64,000 bases of DNA from assembly GCA_947462335.1 (NCBI GenBank), contig OX381707.1, forward strand, positions 16,707,418-16,771,417, given 5' to 3'. The stretch is from Harmothoe impar (taxonomy: Eukaryota > Annelida > Polychaeta > Phyllodocida > Polynoidae). Both the position numbers and the translations under genes were made by a program. The notes under the pieces are model-generated. The model was not told the DNA's origin. It made no database searches and worked only from the letters and a program-made list of their open reading frames with translations. Of the stretch, positions 1 through 10,612 are shown piece after piece (positions within the stretch are counted from its first letter, which is position 1; each line of letters begins with the position of its first letter).

Positions 1-276
1 GGTTTTGCACCCAAAATCGGTTTTGCACCCAAAATCGATTTTCCATCAAAATCGATTTTCCATCTAAACCATCAAAATCGATTTTTCCATCAAAATCGTT
101 TTTTCTCTTCAAAATCGATTTTTCCATCAAAATCGATTTTTCCTTCAAAATCGTTTTTTCCATCAAAAATCGTTTTTTCCATCAAAATCGTTTTTTCCAT
201 CAAAATCGTTTTTTCCATCAAAATCGTTTTTTCCATCAAAATCGTTTTTTCCATCAAAATCGTTCCCAGGTTAGTG
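1..276. repeat. 18-bp tandem satellite, left edge outside window
   Basis: About fifteen imperfect copies of an 18-bp unit run from the first base to about 276. Units alternate between forms with CATCAAAATCG plus a T run and, at the far left, a GGTTTTGCACCC form. Several copies contain the 12-bp palindrome AAAATCGATTTT. Spacing is exactly 18 in the right half (180-260). The array continues off the left edge and ends 16 bases before the palindrome array begins. Confidence 0.93.
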
Positions 277-291
277 GCAGTAATGGTAAGG

Positions 292-811
292 AACTGTCAA
301 TAAGAGAAGAAATTCCCACTATTGACAGTTCGCTGAAGAACTGTCAATAACAGTACAATTTATCTCTATTGATAGTTTGAATTGTCAATAAGAGAGAAAT
401 ATCCCACTATTGACAGTTTGAACTGTCAATAAGAGGAATGTTTTCCACTATTGACAGTTTGAACTGTCAATAGCTAGATCAAGGTGGGCCGGCCATTGAC
501 AGTGCAAACTGTCAATAGTAGAAATCAATCTTCTTATTGACAGTTCCAACTGTCAATTAGAGAATAAGATTCCCTTATTGACAGTTCCAACTGTCAATGG
601 CCGGATATGATTCTCTTATTGACAGTTCACACTGGCAATAACAGAATAATTTTCTCTTATTGACAGTTCCTTTTTGGAATTGTCAATAAGAGAATCATTT
701 TTCCCTTATTGACAGTTCAAACTGTCAATAAGGGAATTATATCCTGGTATTGACAGTTCGAACTGTCAATAAGGGAATTTTATTCTGTTATTGACAGTTC
801 AAACTGTCAAT
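292..811. repeat. 41-bp periodic array of short inverted repeats
   Basis: The word ATTGACAGTT starts at 321, 368 (variant), 409, 450, 495 (variant), 536, 577, 618, 659, 708, 749 and 790; most steps are exactly 41. Most are followed after a short gap (usually 2 bases) by the reverse complement AACTGTCAAT, giving a 22-bp palindrome, then about 19 bases of linker. The linkers resemble each other (AAGAGAAT-like start, ATTCCCTT-like end) and are themselves roughly palindromic, so the array reads nearly the same on both strands. No terminal repeats or target duplication were found. Confidence 0.93.
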
Positions 812-1211
812 AGTCACGGCCTTAATACAAAGACAATCATCGTCTATTAAAGGTCAATATAGAATTCTGCAACATTTACTGTTTTTTGTAGGAATACAGA
901 GTTATTAATTTTGAGTCTGTATGTCTGGTTATTTAAGATTCAGATGCATTGTTCAAAATGTGAAAATTTTGAGAGCCAGCATAAATTCCATACAGAGACA
1001 GACAAAATATGTGCTCTCCTGAGTATAGTTCATGACTGATGTTTCCATCAGAGAAAAGCATTACACAAATTGTAATCCTCAGCCAACATTCCAACACAGC
1101 TAGAGCAAATACAATTGTAAGCAGTTTCAGCTTAAAATGTTGAAGCATACTTGGTTGTTAGCGATGGATAAATACAAAGGGTGAATATAGAAGTGCTAGC
1201 ATCACTACTTA
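812..1211. other. No recognisable feature
   Basis: AT-rich unique sequence between the palindrome array and the first TIR element. The longest open frame (71 codons, minus strand) has no recognisable motif. I see no RNA gene, promoter or repeat here. Confidence 0.6.
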
Positions 1212-1492
1212 GGCCCAGTTGTGTTTCGGTATCCCTAGCGACCCTATTGTTCTGGCCCTACCCGAATTTTCTTTGAAGGTATTTTTGTGTTTTTTCTACC
1301 AAAAGAAACCCACTTTTTTTCACTGAAATACTTTTTTTTTTACTGAAAATCTGACGAAAATGAGAGGAATTTTGTCTCAAAATCCTTTAAAAAAAATAGG
1401 CAAATAGAAAAAAATAATAAAATCGACCTACCTACCCTATTTCCTTTGGGCCATGTTACCTGAACACAACTTTTTTTTGCCCTTATGAGCAA
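1212..1492. mobile_element. TIR element, GGCC(A)8 family, copy 1
   Basis: The left end GGCCCAGTTGTGTTTCGGTA pairs with the right end around ACCTGAACACAAC followed by eight T and GCCC. TTA directly flanks both sides (1209-1211 and 1493-1495), fitting a 3-bp target duplication. The ends match elements at 26,446 and 37,958. The interior is AT-rich without a long frame, so this is a non-autonomous copy. Confidence 0.75.
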
Positions 1493-1730
1493 TATGGTCT
1501 CTGCAGTATGATCATAGATGTGTCTTTAATCAATCTCTGCCCCGCCTCTAAAGGTTGGGACAATGATTGATGATGCCTCTAGAAGACTCTGGGATGTGTA
1601 CAATAGGAATTTACCACCATAAGATTTATCATTATTCATGCCTTGCTTCAGCTCTTATCTTCACCTTATAATGGATTGGGCACCAATATCACCATAAATC
1701 AACTGAAGAACAGTTCTGCCCACCATAAAG
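1490..1730. repeat. Diverged duplicated block, copy I
   Basis: This stretch aligns with 5,082-5,300 in the same orientation. Shared landmarks are AATATGG, CATAGATxTGTCTT, GGGACAxTGATTGAT, AGATTTATCAT and TTATGGATTGG in the same order. A second shared block (around TAAGGACAAAAA at 2,410 and TAAAGGACAAAAA at 5,597) suggests the duplication was longer and has decayed. Confidence 0.6.
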
Positions 1731-3480
1731 CCAGTTTATAGGCTGCTTAATTCTCCCATAAGGTTATCATCTTGATGGGGGAAAAACTTTCACTCTGATG
1801 ATAACTCCAAGTGATTAAGTCCAAATCTGTATTTGCCCAAAACCTTCAGTGATGATTATGCCCTGATCTTTTATATGCCAGAGGCATCAAGAAGAAGGGA
1901 AAGTGATATGAATACAGGGGGTTATTCTAATGATGTAGAGACTAGCTTGAACAGCACTCCCTACCAATATGTTTTTTTATCTTTGTTAGAGTTCAAATAT
2001 ATGTGCAGGATATGTATGAAATCATGTACTGGCCCATAAAGGTATTTCGTATCCGATAGTAAATCCTCCAACCCCCTGAGATAATATTTTTCAAAAGATA
2101 TATAGGATGCATTACAGATAAGTAAACATTTGTCACATTAACATACAATTTGCAGGGAGATAAACAAGGCACATGTATGCTAATAAAGCAGACACAGTGG
2201 GCTGGGGGTAATTATATATTATTGCTTCTACAAAACTATGAGATATGTAGAATATCAATAATTTAGATCAAAAATGCATCATTCTTCTTTACTACATAAT
2301 GGATTCAGTATCACCTTACACCGTCTAAGGATAATTGAATCATTTTGCCTATTATTGAGGTAGTTTTATTGAGGTAGGGTTCTTACTTATCCTCTTTAGG
2401 TTCTATCGTATAAGGACAAAAACATCTACCACCCAAACCCCCTAGCAATTAAGTCCATTGTATTTGAACAAAAGCTCCATTGATTAGAGCCTAAGCTACA
2501 ATGTGCTATTATATATAAATTAGACAATGGCATAACTGAGATAGGAACCTGATCTGATTACAGTGTTGATATGTTTCTATCACAAGCATTATCTTTAAAC
2601 ATATTTTACATACCCATTTAAATTGACTCATCATCAAAGGTTGTGAAATACATTTTGTAGATGGATATTCCACCGATGTGATTCAATCAGTATTCAGCTC
2701 TATGAAATACATATGAACTGAGGTGACATTTATTTCATTACCGATATCTAGGCAAGGGCATTGCAGTGTCAGGCGTACAGCTAAAGATAAAGGCATGATA
2801 TATTGCACCTACAGTGATGGCTGACCATGACAAAATGGGGCCTATTCTCTGCTGCCTTTTGAGATATGAAATGGGCATTGAGATTATACATGGAAGCTTT
2901 ATGATGTGAAGCGCAGGTCACACTATAAATCCTCTGTGATTCCTGCCATTCCCCCCCAACATTTTCATTCCTTAATGACCATCTTCGTGTTATGCTCAAC
3001 CCATCCCCCTTTTCTATACCTGCTCTGTTCTATCTGTGGTTTCTTCATAAAAGTAAACCAAGCTCTACCATTATGAAGAAACATCAGTCGTTTCAACCAT
3101 ATACTATTCTGCGCCCTTCACCATAAGCGCACACAATAGCGCAGCCTTCCCTCATGATTTCTCAAATTTTCATGATTTTTCCTCTCATTTACTTCTAGAG
3201 CATTTCAGGGATATTATGATGTAATGTTCTCATGTTCACCACTTCAGTGAGCAGCTCTGGGTGTCATGGTGGATCTGTGTCATTATAATGAGCTGCTCAT
3301 GAGGCCCTCAATGATTCATACAATACACTCCCTATAACTCACACAGCTCCCGTGACATTTGCAATTTGCCAAGTCTGCCTGCAGGGTTCAATCATCATAT
3401 CCCTGCCCTGAGTCTCAGCCTGTGTCTCCATCATCCTTTATCAGCCACACAGTGATATAATATGCTTTATTTCATGGTGA
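1731..3480. other. Unique sequence, no gene recognised
   Basis: Mixed-composition sequence with short open frames only. Two copies of the 9-mer GAGCAGCTC or its complement lie at 3,249 and 3,290. No splice-site-bounded frame, RNA gene or terminal repeat was identified. Confidence 0.55.
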
Positions 3481-3580
3481 ATACGGACTGTCAAGGTTAA
3501 AGCAATGGGAGGGCCGTTCCCGAGGGGAGCGTGCAATAACCATGGGCTGTATTGCACGCTGTAGCTGTATTACACGCTGC

Positions 3581-3640
3581 TAGGGGTCGCTATGGGGTCG
3601 CTATGGGGTCGCTATGGGGTCGTCATGGGGTCGCTATGGT
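3581..3640. repeat. 12-bp minisatellite
   Basis: Five near-perfect copies of a GGGGTCGCTATG unit; one copy has TCATG in place of TATG. It lies just upstream of a GC-rich patch containing the perfect E-box palindrome GGTCACGTGACC and an AAAATGGCGGCC (YY1-like) motif. Confidence 0.85.
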
Positions 3641-3644
3641 GCTG

Positions 3645-3700
3645 AGGGTCACGTGACCTGCGCGAAATTCAAAATGGCGGCCGACGGACGTAAACAAACA
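3645..3700 (+). promoter_or_regulatory. E-box palindrome plus YY1-like motif
   Basis: The sequence shows the 12-bp palindrome GGTCACGTGACC followed within 25 bases by AAAATGGCGGCC. CACGTG E-boxes and ATGGCGGC motifs are known core-promoter elements of animal CpG promoters. The placement upstream of a 113-codon frame (3,738-4,079) is suggestive, but the whole patch is bounded by GTGCAATA-type inverted words (about 3,525 and 3,890), so it may equally be the interior of a mobile element. Confidence 0.3.
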
Positions 3701-3808
3701 CCGCGGAAATAAGCAAACATCGTGGAAGTAATCAAACATGGACTGGAGATCTATTTTGGATAGAAAAAAACATGAAATAAACACAGAGCAGCACTTAAAA
3801 GTGACCTC

Positions 3809-3907
3809 ATCAGTAGTTATTGCACTCGTGGTGCTAGGGCCGTATTGCACTCGGCCTACGGCCATCGTGCAATACGGCCCTAGCATCACTCATGCAATAA
3901 CCACTGA
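3809..3907. repeat. 99-bp hairpin with ~41-bp arms
   Basis: The left arm begins TCAGTAGTTATTGCACTC and the right arm ends GCAATAACCACTGA. Folded together they pair over about 41 bases with about six mismatches around a short GC-rich loop. The arms contain GGGCCGTATTGCAC and its complement. The related word GTGCAATAACC at about 3,531 suggests the hairpin is one end of an element starting near 3,500. Confidence 0.85.
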
Positions 3908-3929
3908 CTCAGTCACTTTAGCGTGCAGC

Positions 3930-5081
3930 TCTGTCTATATATCTAATATGCTAATATGCTATGCTCCTGGTCAGGGATGCATCGTACATCATGCAGCCAC
4001 CCCCGTGTTGTACCAATTTGCCAAGGCTGCACTCATACATAATGCTGCAAAAAGTATTCATGTATCATGTCGGTATTAAAGGGCTAGCTGGCTTATTATT
4101 CTCCTCCACTTCTATAAGCAGAGGAAATGAAGAGACCATGCTTGCCCTTTCCCCTGGAGATACCTAGAAAGAACTTGTCAAATGCTAACTCAATAATACA
4201 ATCCCCTAAAATGTTGTGCATTTAGAAGTAGTTCCCTCCATAGATACTTATCGATGCTGTATGAGCAGGTTTAACATACTATTTACCTTCTCATCCTTTT
4301 TTACCAGGCTACTTGATCTCATTTCATAGTCCAGGACTACCTCACTCTGCCTTTTTAGTATCCAATATCATATCAAGACATCTATGTATGGATATGGTGT
4401 GAAAAAGATTTTTCTTCTTGCTAGGCGGTTATAACCTATCAATGCATTATGACACCTCCTCTCTCATATTCCCCATAGCTCTGCCTATTATTAACCCACA
4501 AACACATAAAAAGTGCCATCCTCATCAATGTGTTCTAACACCCATTGTTCTCAGAGTGTTAGGGCATAGAGATGTTTTATATCGATTTGATATCAATATA
4601 GTAGTGGGGTAGAAATAAACAACATAACCAGAACTCCTTCATGCAGAAAGGAAGTGTACTCAATTTCGTAACACAATAATATCTTGTGACTAAGAGAACC
4701 TTGCTATTATCGTCAGAATGCCTATAGGTGTTTATCAATAATACAATTTGATGGGATACAAGTTCAATTACAAGGGAAAAAACAAAATATGGAAACAATA
4801 TGAATAAAATACCACAATTATGGCAGTGGCCTGTATCAGCACCTTGGCAGTTAGCTGGGAGGATGCGACTATTTGCAGGAATTTTCTCTAAGGATGAGGC
4901 TTTGCTGAATCCCATAGAGTTATGATGAATATAGTAGATGCTTGCCCTGCCTTGGTATCAACTATAGTTGATGCTTGCCAACAAAGGGATTAATATGCCA
5001 GTACGGTAACAATTGTTATCATGCCATCTCTAGCTTTAAGCCATGTGTCCCTTAGAACAGTGTAAAAAGTGCTGATATGGA
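3930..5081. other. No recognisable feature
   Basis: Mostly unique AT-rich sequence. About 3,955-4,085 weakly resembles the dispersed TTAA family (words around GCAGCC, ATGCATC and CATGTCGG). No coding or RNA gene was recognised. Confidence 0.5.
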
Positions 5082-5300
5082 CAATATGGCCTGGCTGCAT
5101 CGTCATAGATTTGTCTTCCATCAATTCCTGTTCCAACTCTGAAAGCTGGGACAGTGATTGATAAGGTCCATACAAGACCCTGTGGCATGTAGAATAGGGA
5201 AATATCACCAATAGATAACAGATTTATCATCCTTTCTGCCAAGCTTCGATCCCCTTCTTTGCTTTATTATGGATTGGTAATCAATATCAGAATGCATTAA
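5082..5300. repeat. Diverged duplicated block, copy II
   Basis: Partner of the block at 1,490-1,730, same orientation, with the same ordered landmarks. Divergence is high, with indels throughout, so this is an old duplication. Confidence 0.6.
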
Positions 5301-5365
5301 CTCAGAGGGGTGGACTAATTGTGCTAGCACTAAGCTAGGTTCATAATCCTCCTACTCCTTTCTCT

Positions 5366-5588
5366 TAACCCATAAAGGATGGCATGTTGCTTTAAATCAA
5401 TTTTTGTCTCCATAATGAATATATGCAGTGCTGGTAAGTATAACTGGCTGGGACTGCATCAATTTATGCCAACCCATCAGAGGTGTATCAACCCCTTAGA
5501 GTCCAGCATTAGTGAGTTACTTGCCAGGCCTGTATCAATAGATCATGACAACAAAGGGTATCACACATTAAATCACTGTAGAGTTAAG
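5366..5588. mobile_element. TTAA-family MITE, degenerate copy
   Basis: It starts with TTAACCCATAAAGG and ends near ACTGTAGAGTTAA. It carries the family's internal words in order: a GCAGTGCTGG stretch, CCAACCC, AACCCCTTAGAG, a GTGAGTTACTTGCCAGG stretch and CATGACAACAAAGGG. The terminal TTAACCC / GTTAA words fit a piggyBac-like element with TTAA target duplication; that superfamily assignment is inference. Confidence 0.65.
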
Positions 5589-5862
5589 CTTATTCACTAA
5601 AGGACAAAAATGTACCTCTCACTGTAATAAGCATCAATCCAATTTCCACGAGTAATTAGAACTATTGTACTTGCACAAGTCTCCTATACCAAGTACGCCC
5701 TGGGCCAAAACAATATTATGCTCATTAGTTGAACAGAAAGGGGAAGGATAAAGAGAAAGAAAACAGACACAGCAGTAAGCTTACTAAATTAGAGAGCTGG
5801 ACAAAAGATTGCTTTAGACTCTTTAAAAATTATTTAAATTAATTTTCCATTTTTTAATGACG

Positions 5863-5874
5863 TTAAATAAATAA

Positions 5875-5951
<77 letters not shown>
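5863..5951. repeat. (AAAT)n then (AT)n microsatellite
   Basis: Four AAAT units lead into about 70 bases of uninterrupted AT dinucleotides. Confidence 0.98.
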
Positions 5952-5953
<2 letters not shown>

Positions 5954-7007
5954 TATATGTAGGTAGGAGGCTCAGGAGTCAGTTTGATAGATACAAATCT
6001 AGGCTGCATAAGTGCAGGGAGGGGAGGGATAATAAATGGCACCTGCGCCACCATATGGCGTGTGAGGTATTAGAGCCATTTATGGGTGGATTTATGTGTG
6101 GTCGTTAATCTGGATATCTGTCTCCATGGGGATAAGGCTAATCTGTATATAGATATTATTCTGACAATATTGTTAGTGCAACTGCAATGGTAGATGTGGG
6201 AAATCACTACAAGCTTGGAATGCACCACTATAACTGTGACCTTTCCTGGGTCTTATTTCCAGTATGGATTAGACTCATGATCCCAGTCAGGGTATAATGT
6301 TCCCTTAATAACCATAGACATTTTAATATTATGATGACTTTGGGATTCAACTCCCATCAGTTCAACTTGCTTTAGACAATCACATCAGAGGACTTAGTAT
6401 GATAATGATACATTTTGAGTACAATATTTTACACATATTCAACTAAAGGCCCACCACAAATTATCTGTGACTTTCAGAGGCAAATTACACATGTATCATT
6501 GATGATATAATGTGTTTAATATCCTAGCTGCAGGGATGACAAATGTCTCATCATAAAGCCTTAGATGTAGAGATCTAGAAAGGAAGCAGGACGCACCGTA
6601 CTTGCTTAGGCTCCTGACAAAGAGGGATGTTTTCTGCATCATCTTTGTATGGAAAGGCTTTGAAAGTGTCCACCCAAATGTCATAGAAAAGATGGAGCAT
6701 CATCAACCTTCAGTGAAATATCTTCACCATGCGGCATCCAGATGACTGTCAACTTGGAAACAGTACACTGTGACATTTCATATTTCACCACCATATTCTA
6801 ATCTCTATCCCTTTTACCCCAACCTCCTTTACCTTAGGGTCCTCCCCAAGCACATTCAATCTGCGTCGTCCATTCCAAACACCTTAGCCCTAATGTATAG
6901 CCTGCATTTTCCTTCTATTATCCCTCTCAAAATATCTGTCCACATATAATGGAACGTAGCAGGGAAGTTGCATACTGTCTGAGATTGTGATTTGAAGTGA
7001 TTACTGT
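5952..7007. other. No recognisable feature
   Basis: Unique sequence with open frames of at most about 60 codons and no motif, repeat or RNA gene that I can recognise. Confidence 0.55.
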
Positions 7008-7250
7008 TTAAAGCTGATCCGTCAGGGAGTACGTTCAGCATTTTCGGTACATAGACTAAAAAAACAGTTCCACCAGAGGGCAGCAGTGTTTGGACAGGGG
7101 ACCATGAGCATTGTCCAGCTACAACATATTCTTCCTCTCTTGTGCCTATAATAGCTGAGATCCCAGCCCTTAAGAGCCCTTTTGAATGAAAACCGAACTA
7201 TAGTCAAAAGTGTGTTTGGCCTTACTTCAACCATGATGGTCAAGCTTTAA
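7008..7250 (+). mobile_element. TIR element with CTCF-like site, copy a
   Basis: One of three copies of a roughly 235-250 bp element whose ends are TTTAAAGCTGxxCCGTCA and its imperfect complement TGAxGGTCAAGCTTTAA. It carries CCACCAGAGGGCAGC at 7,070-7,084, a perfect match to the published CTCF consensus CCASYAGRKGGCRSY. The flanking TTAA or TA is consistent with a TTAA- or TA-targeting DNA transposon. No frame spans it, so it is non-autonomous. Confidence 0.8.
7070..7084 (+). promoter_or_regulatory. CTCF-consensus motif in TIR element copy a
   Basis: CCACCAGAGGGCAGC matches all 15 positions of the animal CTCF consensus. Binding is not shown by sequence; the call is for the motif only. Confidence 0.6.
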
Positions 7251-8846
7251 CTAGGTTAAACAGTAGTGACTGACTTGTTAACCAGTACTGACTAAGGTCA
7301 GAATATCGGTGAATTGCCCCATCTAGCCACATCCCAAGATGTATCCCTTCCTACTGCGCCGTCCCTTAACATTCCCCATGTGTCAGTGGTGTATCAGTAT
7401 ACAGACCATGCCTGTGAGGCCATATTAATACTGAACTGAGCCCTATGGCTGTCCAGTTGGACCCTGTCCAGCCTACATACAAAGTAACCATTCCCCATTT
7501 ACCCTGCCTGTATAGGATAAGTGGGCATCCATAGGGTCCTATGTGGATGTTACACATAGACCCTTAGAGATCTCACACAGAGGGCACATAAAGACCTCGC
7601 TTATACAAAACGTATGCATAGGGCCCTAACAGGACTCATATTGCATAAATATTCGCATTTAAGCAAATTTAAGAAGCTTTAAGTTCAGTAGCGCCATATC
7701 AATTTCAGATGATAAAAGATCAATCTCTTCACAATCTTTCACTTATGCCTTTCTCCTGTCATTATTCTATTGAAAACTGATTCAATTTCCACAAGCATCT
7801 TTGTATGAATCCTGATTGAAGAGAAGAACTTGCCAAAAGCTCTATTTCATCAAGGAGAAATGTGGTTTACAACCTTTGTGGTGGAAGTCAGTGTGTTTCT
7901 TTGCAGTAGTTGTTAATCTGGGACCTTCTGTGGAATTTGGGGCTGGTAATCCCCTTTATGGGTACTACAAGCTGCACATGTGCCAACCTGCTAATTTGCA
8001 TAATCCCAACATATATCCTGTTTTGTTACTTGTTGGATGTCTAAATGGGGGCCCTTTGATGCCAGGTTCGATACCAATGAAGAGGAGGTATATTCTTGCA
8101 GTATTCAGGTTCGGGACTGCACCAAAAGAGAGGACGGAGACCCTCTTGGCCCCGACCCTAGATATGTGCATGGTCACATGAGGGTGTGGTAGGAATATTT
8201 CTAGACTATGATTTAAACCGATTTCCGATTTTTCTTCTTAAGGTCCTAAATTCAAAACCCTACCTAGTTTATAGTTTTTCAAATTCTCTACAAGATGCTA
8301 TCATTTATATTGCAAGGGGATTTCTGGTTATTGAGAAATCACTCATTTTCTTTTCATGACAAGCAGGGCCTGGGTCTATGCCATGGTTGACGGCATCTAC
8401 ACCTGCACCTCCCGCTGCTTGTGTCACTAGTCAACCCCCCAAACCCCCACATGCATCGGGCACCGGGCTGTAGCACTTTGCAATGGCTATACATTAAATT
8501 ATCGTGAAGGCCATTCAGGAGTGTATAAACCCCATAGGCCCATGAATAAAGCCATTGCGAGTAGACTTCGTGGTGACATCGTGGTGACAAAGGGAATAAC
8601 GTGTCAATGCACCTTAGCAGTAAAGGGTTAATTAATTCTCTACTGTGTCCCACAGTCATCCCTCACATTAATACCATTAGACCCCAAAACCAGATGGCTC
8701 TCTGAACACCATTTATAGGCAGGTTTATCTGGGAGGACACCCTGGAGTGTCCTATGTGAGCAGACCACACAGCCTGAACTAGAAGCTCTTGTATCCGCTC
8801 AGCTTAGCACAAGGGCTGATGACTGGACCTCATACTCCTGGAACCC
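7251..8846. other. No recognisable gene
   Basis: Unique sequence. A 121-codon frame at 7,816-8,181 opens on TTG rather than ATG and has no recognised domain. About 8,560-8,632 resembles the right end of the TTAA family, ending TAAAGGGTTAA. Confidence 0.5.
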
Positions 8847-9098
8847 TTTAATGGCGGCATACCACGTTAGTGCGTAATGCCCTGTGTCGTCGTGATGCAT
8901 GGATGCATCCCTTTAGAGTCTACTCACCACGCTTGCATTTATGCATCATGGTGATCCTCTGGAAATTGATCAAATACGTAGGGTTTGTGTGATACTTGCA
9001 AGCAGCACTGATGAGTTACTCACCAGGGCTGCATTCATACACCATGCCCACAAAGGACATAAGGGGCATACTACATTAAAGCACTAAGCAGCCCATAA
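8847..9098. mobile_element. TTAA-family MITE
   Basis: Family words appear in order: CCTTTAATGGCGGC, GTCGTCGTGATGCATG, a GTTACTCACCAGGGCTGCAT stretch, a CATTAAAGCACTAAGCAGCC stretch and a CATAAAG end. The two halves are roughly inverted with respect to each other (ATGCATC and ATGCATG words), typical of this foldback-type family. The TTAA ends have decayed. Confidence 0.7.
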
Positions 9099-9938
9099 AG
9101 TGCCTCTCCCTCTCTAATGGAGCTGTCCCCCATAACTCATAACTGTTTTACAAGCTGCCCTGTGCAGAGGCCGTGATTGAGTGCCGTGCCTGTATTAGGG
9201 CCTGCTTGGTATTCACACTTTTATCCTGTTTTACCGCCAGGGGACCATCAATTTGTCCACTCTGCTCCTTATATGGGTGTGGGCACTTTCAGAAACTACC
9301 GTACTGCCTAGAATACAGCTTGTGGAGTTTCTTCTGCTACTATTATTTGTTGTATTTTCTGTACATGTGTATGTCTGTATGACAATAATTGGCTTTGTTT
9401 GAAAGACTTCTTATGAGTATTTCAGTCAATAAGAACTTATTCAACTCAACTCAAAAAGTGAGTGGGTGGTATCCCATTGTATTGATACACAACACCATTT
9501 CTTATGCAGCATTGACAATGAATTTATACTTGATAATTTGACTGTGTGAGGTAAAAACCGATAAAACAGGGGCAATATATATATAGATATAATGGTAGCC
9601 AAGGGCAAGGAAAATGAACTCACATCGCATGAGTATGCGTAGCTCTAGTCACATGGCAGATGTATGGCTCCATAGAAAAGGGTCTTTATTCCTTCAAGTG
9701 CCGGATAAAAGTAGCCCTGGTGAGTAACTTCCCAGTGATTCATGAATGCATCATTACGCTGAAGTACACAACACAGTAAAATACCATTTGGTCCTTTTGG
9801 GGTTAGGGACCTAGAGCTAAACTAGTATACAAATATATAGCTCTTAAACACGCCAACAGAGGGCCCCACCACCACTGCCATCATCCGGGCACTTACTGAA
9901 TCACGTGACAGACATTGTGAACTGCCACAGCAAGAATC
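9099..9938. other. No gene; partial TTAA-family fragment
   Basis: About 9,715-9,800 contains a fragment of the TTAA family (CCCTGGTGAGTAACT then CATGAATGCATCAT). The remainder is unique with no recognised feature. Confidence 0.5.
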
Positions 9939-10337
9939 ATGGTTAACCAAAAATGGAAACATTGCATGCTACTACTGGTTACCTTTTTACTCAAAACCAC
10001 CGAAGTGGTGAATAATTTAGGTGGTCTAGGATTCTTTTTTGGAGAACAGCACAATCAAACACTAGTTTGTATAGCGAGGAACAGGCAGGGAACTTGTTCC
10101 TGCTACCACAGTTTTAACGCTGATGCAGTTTGGCTTTGTCCGTTGGAAGTAGAGCTCATGTTCCAGGCAAGCTCTGCTGTCTTGTTGTTTGGTTCTAAAC
10201 TACGAGATATTCCTAAGTCAGAACTTATAAATATGATGCCACCAGAATATCATTTCCTTGTAGAATCCCCAAAATTTCACAAGCCAAATCCGCGCCAATA
10301 TATGCCCACACACGACCATTCATTTAGGTTGCATTGA
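9939..10337 (+). CDS. 132-aa open frame, possible secreted protein
   Basis: The longest non-repetitive ATG-started frame in the window, and I do not recognise its product. The first 25 residues look like a signal peptide: a basic start (MVNQKWKHC) then a hydrophobic core (MLLLVTFLL). Four cysteines follow in the middle (VCIAR, TCSCYH, LCPLE), which would suit a small disulphide-bonded secreted peptide. Codon use shows nothing decisive. There is no recognisable promoter, and the downstream flank is a TIR element starting near 10,390. It could be a chance frame or one exon of a longer gene. Confidence 0.22.
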   Translation: MVNQKWKHCMLLLVTFLLKTTEVVNNLGGLGFFFGEQHNQTLVCIARNRQGTCSCYHSFNADAVWLCPLEVELMFQASSAVLLFGSKLRDIPKSELINMMPPEYHFLVESPKFHKPNPRQYMPTHDHSFRLH

Positions 10338-10384
10338 ATGGGTGCATAGGTAGTGCAAGTTGACGCATATTTGCCGGGTTGGCA

Positions 10385-10612
10385 CATGGTGGGTGTAGAT
10401 ATTTTCGCGTGTATAAACTTTCGAGAATTTGCTAAAAAGTCCATTTTTGCTTGTACATGTACTTGAATTCGCGAATTTAGGAAGATGGTAGTTGTATCGC
10501 TATACTGGATAAGTTTTTGCTCCGTACATATTTTCGCAGACATTTAAATCCGCGGAATTCATGGAAATCTGTACAGCGCAAAAAATATCTACATTTACAG
10601 TAAACCTTAAAC
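10385..10612. mobile_element. TIR element with TGTAGATATTTT ends
   Basis: The left end GTGTAGATATTTTCGCG pairs with the right end CGCAAAAAATATCTACA. The interior is rich in TTCGCGAA-type words (GAATTCGCGAATTT, CCGCGGAATTC). No target duplication could be fixed and there is no coding capacity. Confidence 0.6.

Noticed and set aside
292..811. CRISPR-like array (22-bp palindromic repeats, ~19-bp spacers)
   Set aside because: The spacers are similar to one another and themselves palindromic, no cas genes are near, and the window is clearly metazoan. It is a palindromic satellite.
7816..8181. 121-codon plus-strand frame
   Set aside because: It opens at TTG, has no ATG near the start and no recognised domain, and an almost complete minus-strand frame overlaps it.
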